A stretch of DNA of 64,000 nt, taken from Methanosphaera sp. (GTDB taxonomy: Archaea > Methanobacteriota > Methanobacteria > Methanobacteriales > Methanobacteriaceae). The position numbers were made by a program, and so were the translations under genes. Below, one piece after another: positions 28,076 through 36,595 of the stretch. The notes under the pieces are model-generated. The model was given only the letters and a program-made list of their open reading frames with translations, was not told the origin of the DNA and did not search any database. How positions within the stretch are numbered: the stretch's first letter is position 1; each line of letters begins with the position of its first letter. The DNA is taken from contig NZ_JALEKL010000009.1 of NCBI RefSeq assembly GCF_022768985.1, positions 310,001 through 374,000 on the forward strand. Direction: 5' to 3'.

Positions 28076-29149
28076 ATGACAACTTTTAAAGGATTTGCAA
28101 TGAAAAGATTAAATGAAACCGGATGGGTTGAAAAAGAAGTTCCAGATTGTGAACCCTATGATGCAATTGTAAGACCTACATGTGTATCACCATGTACCTC
28201 CGATACTCATACAGTATGGGAAGGAGCAATAGGTGATAGAAAAGACATGGTACTAGGACATGAAGCAGTAGGAATTGTTGAAAAAGTTGGAAGTCATGTA
28301 AAAAACTTCAAAGAAGGTGACAAAGTAATAGTACCTGCAATCACCCCAGATTGGGATGATGAAGCAGCACAAAGAGGATTTCCATCACAAACCACAGAAC
28401 CACTAGGAGGATGGAAATTTTCAAACTTCAAAGATGGAGTATTTGGAGAAAGATTCCATGTAAATCTTGCCGATGCAAACCTGGCACTACAACCAGAAGA
28501 ACTTAGTGATGAAGCAGCAGTTATGCTTGTAGATATGTGGTCAACAGGAATGATGGGAGCAGAAAATGCAGACATACCACTAGGTGGAAGTGTACTAGTA
28601 ATAGGAATTGGAGCAGTAGGACTATCTGCAATTGCAGGAGCAAAACTCCTCGGTGCAGGTGAAATCTATGCTGCAGGAACAAGACCAATATCTGTAAAAG
28701 TAGCAAAAAAATACGGAGCTACAAACATAATCAACTATAAAGAAGGATCAATAGATCAACAAGTCCGTGATGCAACAGATGGAGCTGGAGTAGACTCTGT
28801 AATTATAGCAGGAGGAAACCTTGAAAATACATGGAAAGAAGCAATAGCAAGTGCTAAAGCTGGTGGAACAGTTTCAAATGTAAACTATCTTAGTGGAGCA
28901 GACAATGTCCTAATTCCTAGAGTAGAATGGGGATGTGGAATGTCTGGAATTAAAATAACAAATGGACTATGTCCTGGTGGACGTGTAAGAATGGAACGTC
29001 TTGCATCACTTGCACTTAATAAACGTGCAGATCCAGAACTTCTTGTTACACATAAATTTAAAGGACTAGAAAAAATTGAAGAAGCACTATATCTCATGAA
29101 AGATAAACCAAAAGACCTAATAAAACCTATTGTTAAAATTGAAGAATAA
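28076..29149 (+). CDS. NADP-type zinc secondary alcohol dehydrogenase
   Basis: Medium-chain dehydrogenase closely resembling the Thermoanaerobacter/Clostridium secondary alcohol dehydrogenases, which interconvert 2-propanol or ethanol-type alcohols and their carbonyls. Catalytic zinc ligands are present: Cys in SPCTSDTHT, His in LGHEAVG, and Asp in MLVDMWSTG. The Rossmann motif GIGAVGLSAIAG is followed by the GTRP stretch where related enzymes hold the NADP phosphate. C-terminal NGLCPGGRVRMERL and KDKPKDLIKP also match the family. The GTG at 28064 would place the start inside the ribosome binding site AAGGTGGA, so ATG 28076 is chosen. It is a single gene with a strong promoter. The physiological alcohol is unknown. 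Confidence 0.9.
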   Translation: MTTFKGFAMKRLNETGWVEKEVPDCEPYDAIVRPTCVSPCTSDTHTVWEGAIGDRKDMVLGHEAVGIVEKVGSHVKNFKEGDKVIVPAITPDWDDEAAQRGFPSQTTEPLGGWKFSNFKDGVFGERFHVNLADANLALQPEELSDEAAVMLVDMWSTGMMGAENADIPLGGSVLVIGIGAVGLSAIAGAKLLGAGEIYAAGTRPISVKVAKKYGATNIINYKEGSIDQQVRDATDGAGVDSVIIAGGNLENTWKEAIASAKAGGTVSNVNYLSGADNVLIPRVEWGCGMSGIKITNGLCPGGRVRMERLASLALNKRADPELLVTHKFKGLEKIEEALYLMKDKPKDLIKPIVKIEE

Positions 29150-29309
29150 GTAGATAAATGCCCCATTTCTTACTTATACTTCACCCCCTCCATATACTGG
29201 AAAAATATTTTATCCCAAAAAAAATATTATAAGTTAATAAAAAAAAATCAGAAATAATAAAAAAAAGATAATTCTCCTATTATTTTTTTTTAATACTGAG
29301 GGTGATAGT

Positions 29310-29606
29310 GTGATTATTGTTCAAGCTAAAGCTATTCCAAAAAATAAAGCTGCATCATATAAAATTGTAGCATATGCTGAGAACTTAATTAAAAATACAA
29401 AACTAGAAGATGGAAATTTAAGCTATAATCTATACATGAGCACCCAGGATGATAGTTTAATGTTCATAGAACTATGGGATGATATGGATAGCTTACAGCT
29501 TCATTTAAATACAGCACACTTTAATAAATTTGGTGATGATATAAAAGATCTTCTAAGTGAAGAATTAATTATTGAAGTATATAATGCTGATGAAACACAA
29601 CTATAA
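29310..29606 (+). CDS. ABM-domain (YgiN-like) small protein
   Basis: 98-residue protein of the dimeric alpha/beta-barrel antibiotic biosynthesis monooxygenase fold. It opens IIVQAKAIPKNKAASYKI, carries the typical DGNLSYNLYMSTQDDSLMFIELWDD run (about 34-58), then HLNTAHFNKF. Members include quinol monooxygenases and heme-degrading proteins, so substrate cannot be set by sequence. The GTG start at 29310 follows GAGGGTG by 5 bases. It stands alone between the alcohol dehydrogenase and a convergent metallopeptidase. Confidence 0.82.
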   Translation: MIIVQAKAIPKNKAASYKIVAYAENLIKNTKLEDGNLSYNLYMSTQDDSLMFIELWDDMDSLQLHLNTAHFNKFGDDIKDLLSEELIIEVYNADETQL

Positions 29607-29807
29607 AAAAAAAGAAATCCATATTTTCAACTATAAAAAAAAGATTATAAAATTTAAAAAAAAGAAGTATTTCTCTTCTTTCATCCATTTTTTAAATTAT
29701 ATAAGTAAAACCATACTCTTACTTCCATCCCCCTCAAAGAAAGGTGGTAGATGGAGAAAAATACAAAAAATATATAATTTTATATAAAATAATACCCTCT
29801 CTCTTTT

Positions 29808-29841
29808 GTAAGATTAAAAAAAAAGAAGAAATTAATCTTAC
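29808..29841. terminator. Bidirectional hairpin between convergent genes
   Basis: Perfect 10-bp stem GTAAGATTAA / TTAATCTTAC with a 14-nt A-rich loop. It lies between the ABM-domain gene (+) and the YgjP-type gene (-), with T-runs outside it on the plus strand. A second, weaker CCATC/GATGG pair lies just upstream. Confidence 0.55.
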
Positions 29842-29860
29842 CCACACTTAATTTTTTTTC

Positions 29861-30418
29861 TTATTTATTTTTAAAAATTTCATATTCATATAACTTTAAC
29901 TTCTCATCATACTCATCATAGTCTGGATAAACTCTACGCATTATATCATAGAATCTATCATTATGATCTAGGACAATTAAATGTACCATTTCATGATATA
30001 CAACATATTCAATAATATCACATGGAACATAGATAAGATCCTTTGAAAAGGTAATATTATTTTTAATACTGCAACTTCCCCATTTATACTTTGTATCTCT
30101 AAATTGTATACGTCCAACAGTAACATTTAATATATCCTTATATTTTTGAATATAGCCATCTACAATAGATCTTAGCTCACTAAGTGTATGATTTTCTAAT
30201 TTGATTTTTCCAATTTTCCCGTCAATTTCATCATACTTACAAAGTTTACGATATAGATAGTTTTGTTTTATCCTGATAAACTCCTCAGGATCTTCTGATA
30301 CACTGTGTGGTAGTATGAGTTTTAATTTGTTATATTTAAGTTCAAAACGAATATATTTAACATCACGGTATTCTACACTATAATAGAGTGTTTTATCTTT
30401 TATCTTAATTTGCTTCAT
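29861..30418 (-). CDS. YgjP-type (DUF45) zinc metallopeptidase
   Basis: 185-residue protein of the YgjP/DUF45 family (peptidase M48-related). It holds the family hallmark KWGSCS (about 112-117) and the zinc motif HEMVH (about 141-145), followed by a downstream HNDRFYDIM with a likely third ligand. No signal peptide or membrane segment is present, so it is cytoplasmic. Family members often accompany restriction or mobile genes, but here the neighbours are an ABM protein and a lipid reductase. No clear ribosome binding site precedes the ATG. Physiological substrate unknown. Confidence 0.88.
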   Translation of the reverse strand: MKQIKIKDKTLYYSVEYRDVKYIRFELKYNKLKLILPHSVSEDPEEFIRIKQNYLYRKLCKYDEIDGKIGKIKLENHTLSELRSIVDGYIQKYKDILNVTVGRIQFRDTKYKWGSCSIKNNITFSKDLIYVPCDIIEYVVYHEMVHLIVLDHNDRFYDIMRRVYPDYDEYDEKLKLYEYEIFKNK

Positions 30419-30566
30419 AATAAATTTTTAATATGATATATGATTTTCATATTAATATAAATTTCCATTTTTTTTCTTAAATTATTTAATATATTAAGCA
30501 TATAATTTAATAGTGAATATTAATTTAAAGGAAAAGAAAAATAAATTTTATGAAAAGGGAATAATT

Positions 30567-31766
30567 ATGAGTGAAATTAAAGAAGTTGACGTGTTAGTTA
30601 TCGGAGCAGGTCCTGCAGGTTCTATGGCAGGAAAATGTGCAGCAGAAAATGGTGCAAAAACACTTATTATTGAAAAGAAATCTGAAATTGGTACTCCAAA
30701 ACGTTGTGCTGAAGGAATACGTGATAGTGATATTGAAAAACTTGGACTTGATATTGATGAACGTTGTATTGCAAGATGTATTGATGGTGCAAGTATTATA
30801 TCACCAAATAATACACGTGCAATGTTTACAACAGAGAATATAAAAGCAAATATTACAGGTGTTGTACTTGAAAGAAAAGTATTTGACAAACATCTTACAA
30901 TGGATGCTATACGTTGTGGCTGTGAGGTAATGATTAAAACAGAGGCAACTTCAATGAAACGTGATAGTGATGGATGTTTTATTGTTGATGTAGTATCATT
31001 CCAAGAAAAGAGGACACAAATTAAGGCAAAGATTGTTATTGGTGCAGATGGTCCTGAAGGACATACAGGTCCATGGGCTGGTATTAACACTAAAGTTCCA
31101 CAAAAAGAGATGGAATCAGGTGTACAGTATGAAATGACAAATATGAAAATGCTTAAAAATGATTCACTTGAATTCTACTTTGGAAGTGTTGCACCAGGTG
31201 GATATGCATGGATCTTCCCTAAAGGATATGATACAGCAAATGTAGGTATTGATATTAACTCAGCAAAAGCACAAAAGAGTGCTATTGAATATCTTAATGA
31301 CTTTATAGCTGACTGTTATGCTACTCAGGATGCTCAGATTGTTGAGATAAATGTTGGTGGAAATCCTCTTTGTGGTGTATTTGATGAAATTACAACAGAT
31401 AACTTCATGCTTGTTGGTGATGCTGCAGGATGTGTTAACCCTGTTACAGGTGGAGGTATTGACACAGCAATTGAAAGTGGTATGATTGCAGGTGAAGTGG
31501 CTGCAAAAGCAATTGCAAATGGTGATTATTCTAAAGATGCATTATCTGATTATGTTGACTATATTGACGAGCATATTAATCAAAAATTTAAGAAGTTAAT
31601 TAAGATACGAGATTTCATCTATGATGAACTTGATGATAGTGATCTTGATGAATTTACAAAAGCATTATCTGAGGCTGACTTTGATGAATTTTCATTTAAA
31701 AACATGCTTAAAATATTAATGAAAACATCACCACGTAAACTTCTAAAACTTAGAAAACTATTATAA
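30567..31766 (+). CDS. Digeranylgeranylglycerophospholipid reductase-type flavoprotein
   Basis: FAD enzyme that saturates the isoprenoid chains of archaeal membrane lipids. It has the N-terminal dinucleotide motif GAGPAGSMAG, the geranylgeranyl reductase signature PKRCAEGIRD (about 43-52), a second GADGPEGHTG, and GDAAGCVNPVTGGGIDTAIE (about 290-309). The start at ATG 30567 is chosen because AAAAGGGA precedes it and MSEIKEVDVLVIGAG is the usual N-terminus; an upstream in-frame ATG at 30513 gives an unlikely Lys-rich extension. About 399 residues, normal. A second member of this superfamily is at 49-50 kb. Confidence 0.92.
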   Translation: MSEIKEVDVLVIGAGPAGSMAGKCAAENGAKTLIIEKKSEIGTPKRCAEGIRDSDIEKLGLDIDERCIARCIDGASIISPNNTRAMFTTENIKANITGVVLERKVFDKHLTMDAIRCGCEVMIKTEATSMKRDSDGCFIVDVVSFQEKRTQIKAKIVIGADGPEGHTGPWAGINTKVPQKEMESGVQYEMTNMKMLKNDSLEFYFGSVAPGGYAWIFPKGYDTANVGIDINSAKAQKSAIEYLNDFIADCYATQDAQIVEINVGGNPLCGVFDEITTDNFMLVGDAAGCVNPVTGGGIDTAIESGMIAGEVAAKAIANGDYSKDALSDYVDYIDEHINQKFKKLIKIRDFIYDELDDSDLDEFTKALSEADFDEFSFKNMLKILMKTSPRKLLKLRKLL

Positions 31767-31832
31767 GACAATTATTTGAAAAGGAGAAGATGGTGGAGGA
31801 AATAATACCTCTCCTATAGGCTCCTTATTTTT

Positions 31833-32645
31833 TCATATAACATGATCTTTTAAATCATTGTCTGTTATTTTATTTCTATTTTCATTTTCTAGTTTTTGTC
31901 CTAGTATTTCAAGTTTTATAAGTCCATCTCGTATATCTGTCATATTTATGATGTATTTTACTAATTTTTTAATCTGGCTTTGTGTTATTGTATTATCTTT
32001 AAATCCCTGTTTACATCGATATTTTAGTATTTGATATGTTTCATCTTGGCTAAACTTATTTAGATGTATTTCATATCCTGTTAGTATTGTTTGTATATGA
32101 TCAGGTAGTGAGTATTTATATGCTATGTCATTTATTGATATTATCAGGGCAATTTTCATGTCATAGTATTCATTTAATCTGAATAATTCATTTATTAATT
32201 CTATTGCTTCATGTTCTGGAAGTATGTTTATATCATCTATTGCAAGTATTAGTTTTTGATTTTTCATTTCTTTTATTATTTTATCATGTATTATTTCTGT
32301 ACTTTGATATTTGTTTGCATCATGTCCAAATAGGGTGTTATATAGTTTGAAGTAGCATTTTCTTTTTTTGTTTTCTAGGTTGCAGTTTATATAGCATGTT
32401 TTGATGTTTGTATTTTTATTAATTTCACTTATTGCATATCTTATAAGTGTTGTTTTTCCTGTTGATGATTTTCCTGTTATTATTGTGTTAAGTGGTTTTT
32501 TATCTTCAAGTAATGGTTTTATATTTCCATAGATTATTTTTAGTTCTTCTTTATTTGCCTGTAGTTTTTCTGGAAGATAGCTTATATTAAATACATCCCT
32601 ATTTTTAAATACTTTACTTTGTGAGTATAAAACATCATTTAGCAT
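31833..32645 (-). CDS. Orc1/Cdc6-like AAA+ ATPase lacking a winged-helix domain
   Basis: 270-residue AAA+ protein. Walker A is GKSSTGKTT (58-66), Walker B LAIDDIN with D137-D138, a sensor-1-like IALIISINDI, and a following region like the Orc1/Cdc6 lid (QDETYQILKYRCKQGF). The N-terminal FNISYLPEKLQANKEELK also matches Orc1/Cdc6. Typical archaeal Orc1/Cdc6 proteins have about 380 residues with a C-terminal winged helix that binds origins, but here the protein ends right after the ATPase. GGGTGAT precedes the ATG. It may be a second, degenerate initiator, or a replication or partition ATPase from an integrated element. It is divergent from two unrecognised genes. Confidence 0.7.
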   Translation of the reverse strand: MLNDVLYSQSKVFKNRDVFNISYLPEKLQANKEELKIIYGNIKPLLEDKKPLNTIITGKSSTGKTTLIRYAISEINKNTNIKTCYINCNLENKKRKCYFKLYNTLFGHDANKYQSTEIIHDKIIKEMKNQKLILAIDDINILPEHEAIELINELFRLNEYYDMKIALIISINDIAYKYSLPDHIQTILTGYEIHLNKFSQDETYQILKYRCKQGFKDNTITQSQIKKLVKYIINMTDIRDGLIKLEILGQKLENENRNKITDNDLKDHVI

Positions 32646-32992
32646 ATAAAATCACCCATTATAATTTCCAGTATTTTTTTTATAAGTTTCAAACCAAACC
32701 TATCACCCAAATCTAATATTATTATGAATTATTTTTCTATATAAAGTAATTAGAAGTAGTAGTTTCAATATTAATTGAATTAAATACGAGTTTTAAGTTA
32801 GAATTAGGTGTGTTGTTTTTTAAATAAAAATTGACTATGTATGTATATATACATATTATATCCCACCACACCATAGCCATCCATATATGTATGTGGGTGT
32901 GGGTGTGTGTCTTAATTTAATTTATAAATTATTTTAACTCATATTTTTATTCAATTAAAAAAAAATGATATGAATAAAAAAAAGGGGATGTT
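32646..32992. other. Divergent spacer with palindrome and GT-rich tract
   Basis: This 347-bp region lies between the Orc1-like gene (-) and an unknown gene (+). It contains TATGTATGT twice (32836-32844 and 32886-32894), the perfect palindrome ATGTATATATACAT (32841-32854), a C-rich stretch CCCACCACACC (32862-32872) and a partly complementary GGGTGTGGGTGTGTGT (32895-32910). Two GTTTCAA strings occur nearer the Orc1-like gene. The G/C content of the middle contrasts sharply with the surrounding A/T. A small origin or iteron-like control region is possible but not demonstrated. Confidence 0.5.
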
Positions 32993-33397
32993 ATGTTTAT
33001 GATTAATAATTTAAATAATCATAAAAAGAAGCCTTTAATTAAAATTAGTAGTCAAAACAGTATAGATTCAATAATTGAATTTTTCCACCATTTCAGCCCT
33101 AAATATAACATTAAAATAGAGGATCTTGAAAATAAAATCCAGTATAAAATCTATGACATAAACATTACACAAACATATAAAAATACACTACTACTATATG
33201 ACTATGAAACAATAAAGCCCAAGATAATAGCTGCAAAAAAGCCACTAATAATTTTTGTAATTAATGAAATATGTCCTGATGAAAAAACAGTACATGATAT
33301 AATATGTGAAATTCAAAAAATTGATGATGTTATCATAAAAGTTATAGATGAAGATAGTATATTTAGTGAAATTGACATGATATGCAAAAGAAGGTGA
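32993..33397 (+). CDS. Unrecognised 134-residue protein
   Basis: No family was recognised. The protein is Ile/Lys/Asn-rich with no signal peptide or membrane segment. The C-terminal half alternates beta-like (KPLIIFVINEI, DVIIKVIDEDS) and helical segments, suggesting a small alpha/beta fold. AAAGGGGATG precedes the ATG at 32993, and the next gene begins 6 bp after its stop, so the two are probably co-translated. The location beside an Orc1-like ATPase suggests an accessory element. It is likely a real gene because of the ribosome binding site and tight spacing. Confidence 0.6.
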   Translation: MFMINNLNNHKKKPLIKISSQNSIDSIIEFFHHFSPKYNIKIEDLENKIQYKIYDINITQTYKNTLLLYDYETIKPKIIAAKKPLIIFVINEICPDEKTVHDIICEIQKIDDVIIKVIDEDSIFSEIDMICKRR

Positions 33398-33403
33398 TGT
33401 GCT

Positions 33404-34396
33404 ATGGGATATAAAAACATCTATAAAATAAATGGTAAATATCACATAATTAAAAGTATATACAAACAGAAAATCAACTATGGAATCTATGATAATCTTG
33501 ATGATGCAATAAAACAACGCACTATACTTATCCTAAATCAATGGATTAAATCAGAAGAAAGTGGATATGCAAAATCTGAACAGTTTCCAATCTATGAAAT
33601 CTATGAACATGAAAATGGATACTACCTGAAAAATAATGAAAATAATAAAAGCTTTGGATCATTTAAGGATTTAACATATACAAAGATTATCCAAAAAATT
33701 CTACCATACTACCAAGAGGTGCCTGACATTAAAACAATAAAAAAACAGGCAATTAATGAATTCTACAGACACATCACCTATAACAGGACAACAAAAAGAT
33801 ATCAAATATCATACAATGAACATATATATGCAACATCAACAGATATAATTGAAACACTACAAGAACGTGACATGATAATAAAATATGATGCAGATGAAGA
33901 TATGATGTGTGAATATAATCCACCAAATAAGTATGATAAAGATAAAATTCCAAAATACAGAAGGCGTATTGAAAATATTATCCAAATAAATTCACTCAAA
34001 AATAAGTTTCTAATACAAAAACAGATCAATAAAAAAAAGATAACAATTGGACGATATATGACATATGAACTTGCAGAGTTTATACGAAACTATCTTGATG
34101 ATAACAACTGGAGTTGTGAGGCAATAAGACATATTAAGAAAATAACAAAGATAATACAAAATAGAGATCTTAATATTCACACACGTAACAGTAAATTCTA
34201 TGTAGAACTTCGAAAAGATGATGAGCTTATAATCTTTGCATACTATGATGATATTGAAATGGCACGATATATACGAAAGTTATTATCTGAAAATAACTGG
34301 AATAGCCAGAAGATTCATGAATATGAAGAGTCATTTAATAAAAATTTCAAGAAGACTAAGTACTTCTATGATAAGACTGATTTTATAAAAAGTTAG
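33404..34396 (+). CDS. Unrecognised protein with repeated AP2-like units
   Basis: 330 residues with about five divergent repeats of 40-55 residues. Each has a short beta-rich part followed by a helix with the pattern G-x-Y/F, then A and R, then a terminal W or Y. Examples are YGIYDNLDDAIKQR..LILNQW (about 26-48), IGRYMTYELAEFIRNYLDDNNW (about 211-232) and FAYYDDIEMARYIRKLLSENNW (about 284-305); weaker copies lie near 62-106 and 125-165. This resembles the AP2-like DNA-binding units seen in phage integrases and archaeal proteins of unknown role. Strongly basic. It starts 6 bp after the preceding gene. DNA binding is an inference from the pattern only. Confidence 0.65.
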   Translation: MGYKNIYKINGKYHIIKSIYKQKINYGIYDNLDDAIKQRTILILNQWIKSEESGYAKSEQFPIYEIYEHENGYYLKNNENNKSFGSFKDLTYTKIIQKILPYYQEVPDIKTIKKQAINEFYRHITYNRTTKRYQISYNEHIYATSTDIIETLQERDMIIKYDADEDMMCEYNPPNKYDKDKIPKYRRRIENIIQINSLKNKFLIQKQINKKKITIGRYMTYELAEFIRNYLDDNNWSCEAIRHIKKITKIIQNRDLNIHTRNSKFYVELRKDDELIIFAYYDDIEMARYIRKLLSENNWNSQKIHEYEESFNKNFKKTKYFYDKTDFIKS

Positions 34397-34897
34397 ATTT
34401 AATTATATAATCTAACACATCTTTTTTTGCTATTTTTTACAAGTATTCCTTAATTAACTTTGACATCTTGTAGCTTTAAAGTATTATTTATTTTATATAT
34501 AATAGTTTTTTATAATAGATACTTACATATATTTTAATATCATATTTAAAATAGAAAAAAATAATTTTCAGCATATCATTTAAATATGCTTTAAATCTAT
34601 TTTAGATCACAGATAATGGTTTTTTATTTATATCATTACATGGATTACAACCAGATAAATATATGTACTTTTTTATATGGATAATATAGGAGTTAATTTT
34701 ATTTTTTTTTATTAAATTTAAAAAACAAAGCTAGAAAAGATACATATCAGAAATGGTTCATATTAAACAAATACTAACAAGAAAAGGGGAAAATTCATAC
34801 ACTTTTTTCATATATAAATAGGAAGCTTTTTTTATCTAGGTACTTAGTTGAAAAATAAAGAAAATAAAACTTTTTTAATTAAAGGAGTCTAATAAAA
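34397..34897. other. AT-rich spacer before the adenine deaminase homologue
   Basis: Of these 501 bp, the first 60 contain a T-rich terminator. TATATAAAT at 34811-34819 is the best TATA candidate for the downstream gene, giving a leader of about 50-60 nt. An isolated GGAG near 34689 has no start codon after it. No conserved purine-riboswitch core was found. Confidence 0.4.
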
Positions 34898-36517
34898 ATG
34901 ATAATAAAAGGAAATATTTTAAATGTATTTACAGATGAAATATATCCAGCAGAAATAAAAATTGAACATGGAATAATCCAGTCAATAAAAGAAGTAAATA
35001 AGTTTTTTAGTGATATAATAGTTCCAGGATTTATAGATTCACATATTCACATTGAAAGTACACAACTTACACCATCAAGATTTGCAGAAATTGCACTAAG
35101 ACATGGAACAACATCAGCTATTATTGATCCACAAAAAATTGCAAATGTCATGGGTATTAATGGTATTGAATATCTTATACGTGATGCAAAATACAGTCCA
35201 CTAAATTATTATTTTACAGCACCACCATGTATTAAAGCAAATGAATTTGAAACAAATGGTGCAACACTAAAAACTTCAGATGTTGAATATCTTCTTAAAA
35301 GAAAAGAATTTGTAGCACTTGGTGAAGTTAAGGATAAAAAGGGTGTTATTGAAAAAGATAATGATATTATCTCAAAAATCAAGTTAGCTCATAAATTTAA
35401 AAAACCTATTGATGGTAAATGTGATAATCTTAAAGATTATGATCTTCAACAATATGCTCGCTGGGGAATTTCAACAGATCATGAATGTAGAAGTCGTCGT
35501 GATGTTGAAGAAATTAAACGTGTTGGTATAAAAGCTATGATTACAGAGGGATCATATACTAAAACTCTTGAGGAATTTGTTCACTCTGAGTGTGACTTCA
35601 TGGTATCTGACACTATTAATTCTGAAGATCTTATAGATGGTCATATTAATCTTATGCTAAGAAAAGCAGTTGATCTTGGTATGGATCCATTTGATGCAAT
35701 AAAGCTTGTTACAATCAATCCTGCACAGCATTATAATATTAATGCTGGTTGTATTGCACCAGGTCGTAAGGCAGATCTTGTATTTATTGATAATTTATCT
35801 AACTTTAATGTAAAACGTGTAATTATTAATGGTAACACTATCTTTAAAAAACAGAAATTATTATATCGTGCAAATCCTAAGGAAATGGAAAATACAATTA
35901 ATATTAAACAGATGAAGCCTGATGAGTTTAATGTTAAAGTTAAAGATCCAGCACAGAAAAGTGCTGTTGTTAATGTTATTAAGATTAGAAATGCAGATAA
36001 GTATACAACAAAAACAACTGCTAAGTTAAATGTTGAAAAATCAAATATTATACCATCTGTATTTGAGGATATCTTAAAAGTTAGTGTTATTGACAGGTAT
36101 GGTCAAAATACTATTGCTAATGGTTTTATTAAAGGATTTGGTATTAAAAATGGTGCTATTGCAACATCTGTAAGTTGTGATTGTAATAATATTGTTGCTG
36201 TTGGTACAAATAGTGATTATATGGCTGATGCTGTAAATAAGCTTCATGAAAATAAGGGTGGATTTGTAGCTGTGTCAAATAAGGAAACTGTTGACTTCCC
36301 TCTTGCTATTGCAGGTCTTATGAGTATGGATCCAGCATCTAAAGTTGCTAAGAAATCAGAACATATTCATGATTTCATAAAATCTATGGGATGTAAACTT
36401 CAAAATGTTTTCACAACACTTTCAAATATTACAAATGTTGACTTTGCAGAGTATAAGATGACAAACATGGGATTGTTTGATGTTAAAGCAGGAAAACTTA
36501 TTGATATTGTAAAATAA
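34898..36517 (+). CDS. Adenine deaminase homologue with altered metal-site residues
   Basis: Amidohydrolase-superfamily protein aligned along its whole length with bacterial adenine deaminases, which convert adenine to hypoxanthine. It keeps PGFIDSHIHIE with His49 and His51, a glutamate in LGEV (Glu143), His195 in STDHE, and Asp238. It differs at several near-invariant places: the DPHE motif reads DPQK (77-80), the DGH-type motif reads DGK (Lys174), TDDR/K becomes SDTIN, and the C-terminal SHDSHN becomes SCDCNN (426-431). AAAGGAG precedes the ATG. It may have altered substrate or activity, so no gene symbol is given. It lies near guaAA-guaAB, which keeps a purine link plausible. Confidence 0.8.
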   Translation: MIIKGNILNVFTDEIYPAEIKIEHGIIQSIKEVNKFFSDIIVPGFIDSHIHIESTQLTPSRFAEIALRHGTTSAIIDPQKIANVMGINGIEYLIRDAKYSPLNYYFTAPPCIKANEFETNGATLKTSDVEYLLKRKEFVALGEVKDKKGVIEKDNDIISKIKLAHKFKKPIDGKCDNLKDYDLQQYARWGISTDHECRSRRDVEEIKRVGIKAMITEGSYTKTLEEFVHSECDFMVSDTINSEDLIDGHINLMLRKAVDLGMDPFDAIKLVTINPAQHYNINAGCIAPGRKADLVFIDNLSNFNVKRVIINGNTIFKKQKLLYRANPKEMENTINIKQMKPDEFNVKVKDPAQKSAVVNVIKIRNADKYTTKTTAKLNVEKSNIIPSVFEDILKVSVIDRYGQNTIANGFIKGFGIKNGAIATSVSCDCNNIVAVGTNSDYMADAVNKLHENKGGFVAVSNKETVDFPLAIAGLMSMDPASKVAKKSEHIHDFIKSMGCKLQNVFTTLSNITNVDFAEYKMTNMGLFDVKAGKLIDIVK

Positions 36518-36595
36518 AAATCCTGCTTAAAATAAGTTATTGTGGAGGTTAGATTCTTTTTTATAATCTCTACATTGTATAATTTTTTTTAATCT

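Noticed and set aside
29572-29787. 71-codon frame after the ABM-domain gene
   Set aside because: Runs through poly-A tracts and hairpins, is extremely Lys-rich, and starts inside the preceding gene.
32895-32910. GT-rich repeat as a telomere-like or CRISPR-like array
   Set aside because: Only one short tract with no spacers; the chromosome is expected to be circular.
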